52,067 nt of DNA, from contig CAIXXM010000159.1 in the NCBI GenBank assembly GCA_903923395.1, forward strand, positions 1-52,067, given 5' to 3'. Positions 22,890 to 30,540 of this stretch are shown one piece after another. Source of the stretch: an uncultured Acidobacteriia bacterium. Its GTDB lineage: Bacteria > Acidobacteriota > Terriglobia > Bryobacterales > Bryobacteraceae. The notes beneath the pieces are model-generated. The model saw nothing but the letters and a program-made list of their open reading frames with translations. It had not been told where the DNA came from and searched no databases. Every line of letters starts with the position of its first letter. Position 1 is the first letter of the stretch. Position numbers and translations under genes: made by a program.

Positions 22890-23734
22890 CTTCCGGCAGG
22901 AATGTTGGCGGCCGCGATATCCCGGAGGATGGTGCGGTCGTCACTTACCAATTTGCCTTCCACGACATCCACGCCCTCGGCCGTGATCATGTACTCAGTG
23001 CTGTCCGTCAACTTGGCAAGTCTCTTTTCCGTCAGATACCAGAGACAGAAGCCAAGCTCTTCCCTGGTGAAACCGGAGAGATTCTCCAGATCGAGAACAG
23101 TAAGTCCTGACCCATGAGGGTCGACAGCCCGCTTGCGGTAGAGAATGCACAAGACGCCCAAACGGCGGTTCTGTTCCCCTTTGAGGCCACCAAAAAACTC
23201 ACGCGAGTCAAACTCAAAACGTGCCAGACCGTTGGAATTGCGGCGAACCTGGTCATAGACCGCCCGCCGCGCAGGGTCACTCAAAATATAGCGGGCCTCC
23301 GCTATACGCAGGAAGATATCCGCATCTCCGGTTTTTTCGTTATCTGGATGATAGCGTTTGGCAAGTGTCCGGTAGACCCGTTCCACCGTCTCATAATCTG
23401 CATCAGGGCCAAGACGCAGGATCTCGTAATGGTCAGGTGCCGAACCATCTTTCACGTTAGTGGAGGTTCTGGCAAGAAAATTCAGCCCCGCGACATAGAA
23501 CGTGCGGTTCCACTTACAGTGCATGACCTTGGCGAGAGCCGCCATATCAAGACCTTCCGCACGAACTACAACATGTCTTGCCAGCGGCAGGCTCTCCGGC
23601 GTCTCAATCGCGAGGCCGTTGCGGGAAAGATCGATGGCGCGCGACATTTCCAGCCGCTTTTCACCGTCTTCGGTACGCCAGGTCAACTCGACGGGACAGT
23701 CAGACGCTCTGCGAACCTCATTGCGATGGTCCAT
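22886..23734 (-). CDS. PilZ - J-domain - winged-helix fusion protein
   Basis: 282 residues from the ATG at 23732-23734 (a TTG at 23774-23776 would add 14). Residues 1-90 are a PilZ domain with both c-di-GMP motifs, RxxxR (R4-NEV-R8) and DxSxxG (D35-LSRN-G40). Residues 101-165 are a J domain with an intact HPD at 129-131 in LAKRYHPDNE, the residues that stimulate Hsp70 ATPase. Residues 185-262 look like a winged helix (TREELGFCLWYLTEKRLAKL, then a wing). No DnaJ Gly/Phe region, zinc domain or substrate domain follows. It suggests a DnaK co-chaperone controlled by c-di-GMP, an inference. The stop overlaps tail to tail with the M1-like gene (22886-22889). Confidence 0.85.
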   Translation of the reverse strand: MDHRNEVRRASDCPVELTWRTEDGEKRLEMSRAIDLSRNGLAIETPESLPLARHVVVRAEGLDMAALAKVMHCKWNRTFYVAGLNFLARTSTNVKDGSAPDHYEILRLGPDADYETVERVYRTLAKRYHPDNEKTGDADIFLRIAEARYILSDPARRAVYDQVRRNSNGLARFEFDSREFFGGLKGEQNRRLGVLCILYRKRAVDPHGSGLTVLDLENLSGFTREELGFCLWYLTEKRLAKLTDSTEYMITAEGVDVVEGKLVSDDRTILRDIAAANIPAGS

Positions 23735-23811
23735 GGTCACAGAGTCAGTATGTGGCCGGACCGATGGTTGCTGCAACGGGTTAACGTACTAGACCCGAAA
23801 CAAGTTAACAG

Positions 23812-25245
23812 CTACCCGGCACTTAACTTCCCGGCGAACGGGAGCCACACGCGAAAGACCGTGCTGCCCGGACTCGATTCGAACTTGATGTCGCCCTGGT
23901 GCTTCTTCACAATCCGGTAGACAGTATCGAGGCCCAGCCCTGTGCCTTCCCCAACCTTCCTGGTGGTGAAGAAGGGGTCAAAGATCCGGCTTTGGATATT
24001 CACGGGAACACCGTGGCCTGTATCGTGGAATTCGACCTTAAGTTGGCCATACTCCCGGGAAGTGCGGATGGTCAAAGTGCCCGAACCTTCCATCGCGTAA
24101 GAGGCATTGTCGATCAGGTTGGTCCAAACTTGATTGAGTTCACTGCCGTGAGCGCAGATGGGGGGCAATGCCGGATCATACACGCGGTGTACGGTGATGC
24201 CCCGCAAACGGTGCTGCATCATGGTCAGCGTACTGTCGATGGTGCGGTGGACATCGATCTCCTGAATAGGAGCCTGGTCCATGTACGAGTATTCTTTGAC
24301 CGCCCGGACGAGTTCGGAAATGCGCCTGGTCGCGTTTTCAATTTCCCGGATGATGCGTGAAGTGGTAAAGGAAGCAGCCAGCCGCGCCAGGGCATCCGCC
24401 AGAGCGGGGCCTTCGAACAACTGCGCGATCTGCTCCAGCAGCAACAAGTCGCAGGATGCTTCGACCAGACTCGGGGCCAGTGCCCAGGCATCCGTCACGC
24501 CACGGGCTTCCAGCCACTGCGCGAAAGCATCCTCGCGGTCGCAGCGTTCCAAAGGTGAAAGTGACTCTACCTCAGCACAGGTGCGCTCATCCCAATCGGC
24601 CTCGATCTTTGCCAGATAGCGGCGCTGTTCATCGGTCAATTCCCTGCTCTGCAGCCGGAGGTTTGCCTGGCGCATGGAGCGCATGGTCTCCCGCAGTGCT
24701 TCGGTGGAGCGCTGTGCCGCCGCCGCAGGATTGTTCAGTTCATGGGCCAGACCTGCCGAGAGACGGCCGAGAGACATCAGCTTATCCTTCTGCTGCTGCT
24801 CGGTCGTGTAATCCCGGATGCGGTCCGCCATGATCCCGACCAAACGCTGCACCAGACTCGGAAGCGTGGCGATCAGTTCGGGGAAATAATCCTTATGCAG
24901 CCAGGCGATGCGTGAGCGGACGACCGCCCGGACCGTCAACGGAATGACCGAGAGCCGGGAATACGGCAGCGTCCCGATCACCATGCCGGCGCGGGCCTGA
25001 AAGATGCGGCCATCTCCACCCTGCTTTTCATGGACCCCCTTGATTTCCCCTTCGAGAATGATCGACATCTTATCGGCGGGATCGCCCTCATCGCTGAGGA
25101 TTTCCCCCGGCTCAAAGGCCTGTACAACCATGTGCTCCACAAGCCAGTGAATGGCCTCCGCGGACAGGTCTTCGAGGATGGGAACGTGGCGCAGTTCCTC
25201 CGCCAGAGTATCTTTTGGGAGGATGGCAACGTCGGCAGCAGGCAT
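23812..25245 (-). CDS. Soluble histidine kinase with cyclic-nucleotide-binding domain
   Basis: 477 residues, no membrane segment. Residues 20-145 are a CAP/cNMP-binding fold (LSDEGDPADKMSIILEGEI). The HisKA region has phospho-acceptor H168 in GRLSAGLAHELNNPAAAA; about 130 helical residues separate it from a region resembling a second dimerisation helix (RISELVRAVKEYSYMDQ). The HATPase domain shows the N box (NQVWTNLIDNASYAM), DTGHGVP and GEGTGLGL. No response regulator gene lies next to it, so the partner is elsewhere. The ATG at 25243-25245 lies three bases after the cupin stop and uses AAGGAT within the cupin end, making it the third gene of the fucosidase-cupin-kinase operon. Confidence 0.92.
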   Translation of the reverse strand: MPAADVAILPKDTLAEELRHVPILEDLSAEAIHWLVEHMVVQAFEPGEILSDEGDPADKMSIILEGEIKGVHEKQGGDGRIFQARAGMVIGTLPYSRLSVIPLTVRAVVRSRIAWLHKDYFPELIATLPSLVQRLVGIMADRIRDYTTEQQQKDKLMSLGRLSAGLAHELNNPAAAAQRSTEALRETMRSMRQANLRLQSRELTDEQRRYLAKIEADWDERTCAEVESLSPLERCDREDAFAQWLEARGVTDAWALAPSLVEASCDLLLLEQIAQLFEGPALADALARLAASFTTSRIIREIENATRRISELVRAVKEYSYMDQAPIQEIDVHRTIDSTLTMMQHRLRGITVHRVYDPALPPICAHGSELNQVWTNLIDNASYAMEGSGTLTIRTSREYGQLKVEFHDTGHGVPVNIQSRIFDPFFTTRKVGEGTGLGLDTVYRIVKKHQGDIKFESSPGSTVFRVWLPFAGKLSAG

Positions 25246-25248
25246 AAA

Positions 25249-25608
25249 TCAGATCCTTGGAATCTCGGGCGCGGTGTAAACGGGATCGTCCACGTCTCCG
25301 GTGTTCTTTACTCCCAGGGGTTCAAAGATAATCACCTCGGCCTCCTCATCGGCTGCCGTGCGATGCTCCACGCCCCGGGGAACGGTGAACAACTCACCGG
25401 GTCCCAAAGAGATGATCCGGTCGCGGAATTCGATTCGGAATTGGCCGCGCCAAACAAGAAAAAGCTCATCCTCGTCCGCATGTGAGTGCCAGGGGAACAC
25501 ACCCTGACACTTGACGATACGCATCCCCTGGCCATTCAGTTCGGCAATCAGTTTCGGACGCCAGTGTTCCGAAAAAGAAGCGAATTTGTCCGCCAGGTTG
25601 ATTTTCAT
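25249..25608 (-). CDS. Small single-domain cupin
   Basis: 119 residues from the ATG at 25606-25608, which overlaps the fucosidase stop (ATGA). The single cupin barrel has a metal site H41-S-H43 and E48 in motif 1 (HSHADEDELFLVWRG) and H82 in motif 2 (PRGVEHRT). Members of this group are usually annotated only as cupin domain proteins; mannose-6-phosphate-isomerase-like or dioxygenase roles are possible but not shown here. The place between a sugar hydrolase and a kinase suggests a sugar-related or ligand-binding role. A longer frame upstream to 25947 runs inside the fucosidase gene in another frame and is rejected. Confidence 0.85.
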   Translation of the reverse strand: MKINLADKFASFSEHWRPKLIAELNGQGMRIVKCQGVFPWHSHADEDELFLVWRGQFRIEFRDRIISLGPGELFTVPRGVEHRTAADEEAEVIIFEPLGVKNTGDVDDPVYTAPEIPRI

Positions 25609-27095
25609 GCCTTCTCGATTTTGAGCACGTAGAGTTCGCTGTCCGGCATCCGTGCCGCCGTTTCCGCCGAAACTGTAATTGTCATCGATCCGCCGGCAAC
25701 TTGCGAACTCAGGCGCTCTCCCGTTGTGAGAACTGTCACAGCCGCGCCCTGCAACTCGGCCATATCCTGCAAAACGATCTTCCCGAGCGGCCGCCGCGGC
25801 AGAATGGCATACACGGCTTTCCCCTTCGCGGTAAAAAACGCGTCCGTCCGGGCGTAACCGGCCTTGGGGGAATCGACCAGATTGGTGATGTCGTAATCCG
25901 CCATGAAGGTCTTCTCTTCGAGCTTCGGAATGTTGCCGGAACTCCACTGCTTCGACCTTTTCCAGGCCGTGGTGCCATAGATGGCCTCGCCATTCGGGAT
26001 CAGCCAGTTGCCAATCTCATTGAGGCGCTGTTCCATAATGACGGGAATTTGGCCGTCACCGGTCGGGCCGATATCGAGCAGTAGATTGCCGCCGCGGCTC
26101 ACAATGTCGATCAGCATGAGAGTCAACTGCCTGCCGGTGTGATAATCCTTCAGGGTCTCCATCCGGTTGTAGCCGTAGGAGTAGCCCATGCCCCGGCTCT
26201 CTTCCCACGGATGCGTGGAGGCAGCAAGCCCGCTGGTGTATTCCGTAGTAAAGTAACCGCCGTGTTTGTGACGGGTGTCCTTACCCCAGCGGTCATCAAT
26301 CACCACGGAATCCTTCACAGGTGAATCATTGAAGAGCCAGGCCATCAGTTCCTCGATACGCCACTCCGCGCTGGTCAGGTCCCATTCGCCATCAGAGAAG
26401 ATGATTTCGGGTTCCGCATGGCGGACTACATCCTTGAACTGGGGATGCATATGCTCGACCGCATACTTCAAGCGGTCCTTGAGCCAGAGCGGGTTATACC
26501 ACTCATAAAGCGAATAATAGATCCCCATATGCAGGTTGCGTTTCCGGCCCGCCTGCATCAAATCGAGCAGCACATCGCGCTTCGGCCCCACATCGACGGC
26601 GTTCCACGGACGGCCCCAGGTCTGGTTGGCTTCGGCGCTCTTCCAGAGGGTAAACCCTTCGTGGTGTTTCGAAGTCAGCGCCACATATTTCGCCCCGGCT
26701 TTGGTAAATACATCCGCCCAATGGTCCGGCTCATAGAGTTCGGCGCGGAAAAGGGGCGCAAAATCTTCATACTTGAACTTTTCGCCGTAGACGCGGTTGT
26801 GGAATTGTTTGGTGGCCCAGCCCCGCTTGCCCGGACCCGTGGCTTTTTCGCCCTGGACGAGGGAATTCCAGTACCACTCAGCATAACCGGTCTCGCCCTT
26901 CTGGTTCACAGCGGCAAAAGCGGGCACGGAGTAAATTCCCCAGTGAATGAAGATGCCGAATTTGGCGTCCGTGTACCACTTGGGCGATTGCCGTGCATCA
27001 ATGGAGGCCCAATTGGGCTCAAACCGGGGCGAAGCAACAAGCGGAGCGGCGAAAGGCAGAAGAGAAGCTGTGCGGAGAAGATCGCGTCTGGTCAT
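25605..27095 (-). CDS. Alpha-L-fucosidase, GH29, with Tat signal
   Basis: 496 residues. Start ATG 27093-27095 follows GAGGA at good spacing and gives a twin-arginine leader (MTRRDLLRTASLLPFAAPL); a longer frame to 27161 is not needed. The GH29 core shows KFGIFIHWGIYSVP, the histidine-rich TSKHHEGFTLW, GIYYSLYEW and the nucleophile region EIIFSDGEWD, where the Asp after Ser fits the nucleophile, followed by GGNLLLDIGPTGDG. A small C-terminal beta domain starts near residue 400. It hydrolyses terminal alpha-L-fucose from glycans, probably in the periplasm. First gene of the operon with the cupin and histidine kinase. The fold and motifs are sure; the linkage preference is not. Confidence 0.93.
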   Translation of the reverse strand: MTRRDLLRTASLLPFAAPLVASPRFEPNWASIDARQSPKWYTDAKFGIFIHWGIYSVPAFAAVNQKGETGYAEWYWNSLVQGEKATGPGKRGWATKQFHNRVYGEKFKYEDFAPLFRAELYEPDHWADVFTKAGAKYVALTSKHHEGFTLWKSAEANQTWGRPWNAVDVGPKRDVLLDLMQAGRKRNLHMGIYYSLYEWYNPLWLKDRLKYAVEHMHPQFKDVVRHAEPEIIFSDGEWDLTSAEWRIEELMAWLFNDSPVKDSVVIDDRWGKDTRHKHGGYFTTEYTSGLAASTHPWEESRGMGYSYGYNRMETLKDYHTGRQLTLMLIDIVSRGGNLLLDIGPTGDGQIPVIMEQRLNEIGNWLIPNGEAIYGTTAWKRSKQWSSGNIPKLEEKTFMADYDITNLVDSPKAGYARTDAFFTAKGKAVYAILPRRPLGKIVLQDMAELQGAAVTVLTTGERLSSQVAGGSMTITVSAETAARMPDSELYVLKIEKA

Positions 27096-27259
27096 AAAGT
27101 AGTCCTCAAGACGGGTGGTTAAAATCGTATCAGGTTCATCGAATGCGGGTAACAATTGCAAAAATGCCGCTTTCAGGCGATACTCAAATTTCCGCTAATC
27201 GCTTGATCCTTTGGCGCTTGGCATAATCGAAGAGGAATCCCAGAGGACGAAACGACGCG

Positions 27260-27574
27260 ATGACGAAAGCCGACTTGATTGAGAAGGTTTCCCACGTTGT
27301 AGAAATGACCCGGAAGGAATCCGAGTTCATTGTCGAAGCGATTTTCGACAGCATCGTGAAGTCTCTCCGCCAAGGCGACAAGATCGAGATTCGCGGCTTC
27401 GGCAGTTTCCGGACCCGTCAGCGTCAAAGCCGTGTCGGTCGCAACCCGAAGACCGGTACGCGCGTGGAAGTGCCCGCCAAGAAGATCCCCTACTTCAAGC
27501 CCAGCAAGGAACTCAAGGACGTGGTGAATGCCTCGACTGCGATTCCTGTGGAAGACCACGACTCCGACATCTAG
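27260..27574 (+). CDS. HU/IHF family DNA-binding protein
   Basis: 104 residues. The fold signature is complete: helical dimerisation part 1-45, then KIEIRGFGSFRTRQRQSRVG, the DNA-binding arm RNPKTGTRVEVPAKK with the conserved Asn-Pro at the kink-forming tip, and PYFKPSKELKD. The C-terminus has a 12-residue acidic extension (VEDHDSDI). It bends and compacts DNA as a dimer. HU versus IHF subunit cannot be settled from the sequence alone. A CATAAT at 27222-27227 is a candidate -10 element. The HIT gene begins 16 bases downstream. Confidence 0.95.
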   Translation: MTKADLIEKVSHVVEMTRKESEFIVEAIFDSIVKSLRQGDKIEIRGFGSFRTRQRQSRVGRNPKTGTRVEVPAKKIPYFKPSKELKDVVNASTAIPVEDHDSDI

Positions 27575-27590
27575 TCCATAACCTCTCACC

Positions 27591-28097
27591 GTGGATACCC
27601 TCTGGAGTCCCTGGCGCTACCGCTATCTGACCGCACCGAAACCGGCCTCGGCGGACTGTGTTTTTTGCAGCATGGCGGCATCTGATGCGGATCAAGAAAA
27701 CCTGCTTCTCTACCGCGCACAGCATTGTTTCGTGGTGCTCAACCGCTTCCCCTATTCGAGTGGACATCTGATGGTGCTGCCCTACGCCCACGCTGCGGAT
27801 CTTTCCGAAGTCGGGGAAGCAGTCGCCACGGAAATGATGCTGTTAACCCGCTGGGCAGCGAAGTGCATCCGCCAGGTCTACAGACCCGATGGCATCAACC
27901 TGGGCATGAACCTTGGCGAGGCCGCGGGGGCAGGAGTTGCCGGACATATCCACATGCATGTGCTGCCCCGCTGGCGCGGCGATGCCAATTTCATCACCAC
28001 GATCGGCGAAACGCGCGTGATCCCGGAAGAGTTGGACGTAACCTGGACGCGCCTGCGGGACGCAATGGCCAGCGACCCGTTTACGGCATCGGCTTGA
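27591..28097 (+). CDS. HIT family hydrolase (Ap4A phosphorylase type)
   Basis: 168 residues, GTG start at 27591. The nucleotide-binding histidine triad is H119-I-H121-M-H123 in GHIHMHVLPRW, and the start has the CVFC pair and WSPWRY typical of the acidobacterial/actinobacterial AP-4-A phosphorylase-like HIT group. It would cleave dinucleoside polyphosphates or nucleoside phosphoramidates in the cytosol. Seventeen bases after the HU stop there is room only for a short ribosome site, so the two genes are probably cotranscribed. Its last 17 bases overlap the DUF1080 gene on the other strand. Confidence 0.92.
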   Translation: MDTLWSPWRYRYLTAPKPASADCVFCSMAASDADQENLLLYRAQHCFVVLNRFPYSSGHLMVLPYAHAADLSEVGEAVATEMMLLTRWAAKCIRQVYRPDGINLGMNLGEAAGAGVAGHIHMHVLPRWRGDANFITTIGETRVIPEELDVTWTRLRDAMASDPFTASA

Positions 28098-28734
28098 TGC
28101 GGATGTTCTTGTAGTACACCGTGCTCTTGGGGTCATGCCCCTGCAGCGCGATCGTTCCGTGGCTGATCACGCGCCCCGGACCCTCCCGGCCGCCATTCCA
28201 GTCCGCAGGCTGCGTCCACTTCACCACCTGCTTGCCGTTCAGTTCGATGGTGACGGTCTGGTCTTTGACGATGATGTGCTCAGTGAACCATTCGCCATCC
28301 TGCGTGATGCCCTTGATGTCATCGGCCCCGATATCTTTCACGTGGTAGAGGCTGCCCGTCTTGATGGGGTCCCCGTGCGTATTGTTGACCTGCACTTCGA
28401 AGCCCTTCTTCGGGAAGCCGGAATCCTGGAATTGCGTGTGGAAGTAAACGCCGCCATTTGAAACGGGCAGCGTCTTTACGTCCACCATCAATTCGAAGTT
28501 CTTGAAATCATGATTGAGCACCGGCCCATCGTAATAGGCGTGGGCGACGGGGCCGTTGGCAACCAATGCACCATCCAGCACCTGGAAGGAAGCCTGGTTA
28601 CCGCCGACCTTCCAGCCGGTGAAATCTTTGCCATTGAACAGAGCAATCCAGCCATCCTGCGCGAAGGCAAAGGGACTAGCCGCAAGGGCGGCGACGAGCG
28701 TAAGACGAAGAAGCATGCTCCGGGAGTTTATCAC
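28081..28734 (-). CDS. Secreted DUF1080 (3-keto-disaccharide hydrolase-like) protein
   Basis: 217 residues. GTG at 28732-28734 is preceded by GGGGAG at proper spacing; the ATG at 28716 has GGAG only one base away and is less likely. Signal peptide to about residue 25 (LVAALAASPFAFAQ). The single lectin-like jelly roll has the DUF1080 marks WIALFNGKDFTGWKV, GGVYFHTQF, and the end KNIRIKPMP. Some family members cleave 3-keto-glycosides, many have no known activity. It is the last gene of the YfhO-M61-DUF1080 operon, 12 bases after the M61 stop. Confidence 0.9.
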   Translation of the reverse strand: MINSRSMLLRLTLVAALAASPFAFAQDGWIALFNGKDFTGWKVGGNQASFQVLDGALVANGPVAHAYYDGPVLNHDFKNFELMVDVKTLPVSNGGVYFHTQFQDSGFPKKGFEVQVNNTHGDPIKTGSLYHVKDIGADDIKGITQDGEWFTEHIIVKDQTVTIELNGKQVVKWTQPADWNGGREGPGRVISHGTIALQGHDPKSTVYYKNIRIKPMP

Positions 28735-28746
28735 GCCTGCTCCCCA

Positions 28747-30540
28747 TCATTTGAGCCAGGCCGCGAGGTTCGCCTTCTGGGCCGCAGTGGCGTTCGGAAG
28801 CAACTCCAATTCCCACTTGACCGGTTCTGTATCGAGCTTGAAATCCATTCGCAGAATCCGCTCCCGGCGCGAGACCAGCAGCGTCACCTGATCACCGGGA
28901 TTGTATTGCTCCAGGCGTTCGGCGAGCGCTTCCGAACGAACGCGGTAATCATCGATGGCGAGAATCTCATCTTCCACATTCAAGCCGCTGTCTGCCGCGC
29001 TTGTACCACGTGGAATCTTGCTGACGATCAGCCGTCCGTTATCGATGCGTGTGATCGCGCCGAGGGAGGCTTTCTTCGCCTTTGCTCCCGGCGCTTTGGG
29101 CGTTTCCGGAACTTTCCAGCGGAGACCGAACCAATCGAGCGCTTCAGAGTAATCGAGTTCTTCGGTTGTTTCCACGGCACGGTGAAAGAAATCGCGCAGC
29201 GGTACTCCGGAGACCGCCTCCGCTGTGGCAAAGAACTCCGCTTGCGTATAGCCTTTGGCACCGCTGAATTGATCGAAAGCCGCACGCATCAACGTATCCA
29301 GTGACTTCGCGCCGCTGGTCGCCTTGCGGATCTTCGCATCCAGCAACCAGGCGATCACCGAGCCCTTGGTGTAGTAACTGATGGACGTGTTCAGCGAGTT
29401 TTCATCGGGACGGTAGAACTTAATCCAAGCATCGTAAGAACTAAGTTGCGCCGGTTGCAGCAGCCGCCCTGGCGTGCTTTGCAGGGTGTGAACCGCTTCT
29501 GACAAGGGTCCGCCAAGATATTCCGCGTCTTCGATCAAACCGGCACGTTTGACCGTAAGATCGCCATAGTAATCCGTGAAGCCTTCCGCGATCCAAAGGC
29601 CCTGGGTATGGTTTTCATTCTCATAATCGAATGGCCCCAATTCCACGGGACGCAACCGCTTCACATTCCAGGCATGGAAGAACTCATGCGACGCCAAACT
29701 GAGCCAACTGCTGTAAGCTTTCCGGGTCCGCGTGGCCCAGCGGGTGGTCATCATACAGACCGAGTTTTTGTGCTCGAGCCCGCCCTCTACACCAGCAGTC
29801 ATCAGGTTCAGGAAGACATACTTCTTGTAAGGCAGAGAACCCCACATGGCACGGTATCTGCGGACGATCTTCTCCACATCCGCCGCGGATTTCGGACCAT
29901 CCCAGACGCCGCCTTCGCCTTCATTGACAAGCAGATGAGGAATGCCGTCGACTTCGAATTTATACACGGCAGGGTTCCCGGCAAGGATGGGAGAATCGAC
30001 CAGCGTGTCGTAATCGGGAGCAGTGTAATGGTGCGGCGCGCCATCTTTGGCCTCAGGCAATCCGGTCACCGAAGTTGCCCAACCACTGGGCAGTTCGAGT
30101 TTCACATCATGCTCCAGTTTCAAGCCACCAACCAGCGTGACGAAAGTTGGAGCGCCATTCAAAAGAGCAAAGTCTTCTTCCACCCAGTTCGACCGCACGG
30201 ACATTTCATGACAGTAGACCTGGTAACGGAAATGGACTTCCGCCGCACCTCCGGTGGAAATGCGCCAGCGGTTCTTGCGGGACTTTTCGACACGAAGTGA
30301 CTTCCCCGCCCCGTCTATTGCCGAGACGGAATCCACATTGCGGGCATACTCCCGGACAAGGTAGGACCCGGGCGTCCAGACCGGAAGAAATACCTCGATA
30401 GAAGCCTGGCCCGCAACGGGCAGGATCGCCTCCACCGAGACATAATTCGTGCGCGGCGCGGGAAACCGCACGTTATAACGGACCTGCGTGGAAAGGATTT
30501 CAGTCATGGCAAGAAGTAGGAAAAGACTAAGTCGAATCAC
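28747..30540 (-). CDS. M61 family glycyl aminopeptidase with PDZ domain
   Basis: 597 residues. Short signal sequence, then the M61 N-terminal beta domain and the metallopeptidase domain with an intact zinc site: H285-E-F-F-H289 and E319 in IAEGFTDYY. The substrate-binding GLEH (254-257) is also present. A PDZ domain covers about 490-575 (GTSAADSGLNVEDEILAIDD). Members remove N-terminal Gly/Ala from peptides; the secreted position suggests periplasmic peptide processing. GTG start 30538-30540 overlaps the stop of the YfhO gene (GTGA). Contrast the M1-like protein at 20925, whose site is lost. Confidence 0.93.
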   Translation of the reverse strand: MIRLSLFLLLAMTEILSTQVRYNVRFPAPRTNYVSVEAILPVAGQASIEVFLPVWTPGSYLVREYARNVDSVSAIDGAGKSLRVEKSRKNRWRISTGGAAEVHFRYQVYCHEMSVRSNWVEEDFALLNGAPTFVTLVGGLKLEHDVKLELPSGWATSVTGLPEAKDGAPHHYTAPDYDTLVDSPILAGNPAVYKFEVDGIPHLLVNEGEGGVWDGPKSAADVEKIVRRYRAMWGSLPYKKYVFLNLMTAGVEGGLEHKNSVCMMTTRWATRTRKAYSSWLSLASHEFFHAWNVKRLRPVELGPFDYENENHTQGLWIAEGFTDYYGDLTVKRAGLIEDAEYLGGPLSEAVHTLQSTPGRLLQPAQLSSYDAWIKFYRPDENSLNTSISYYTKGSVIAWLLDAKIRKATSGAKSLDTLMRAAFDQFSGAKGYTQAEFFATAEAVSGVPLRDFFHRAVETTEELDYSEALDWFGLRWKVPETPKAPGAKAKKASLGAITRIDNGRLIVSKIPRGTSAADSGLNVEDEILAIDDYRVRSEALAERLEQYNPGDQVTLLVSRRERILRMDFKLDTEPVKWELELLPNATAAQKANLAAWLK

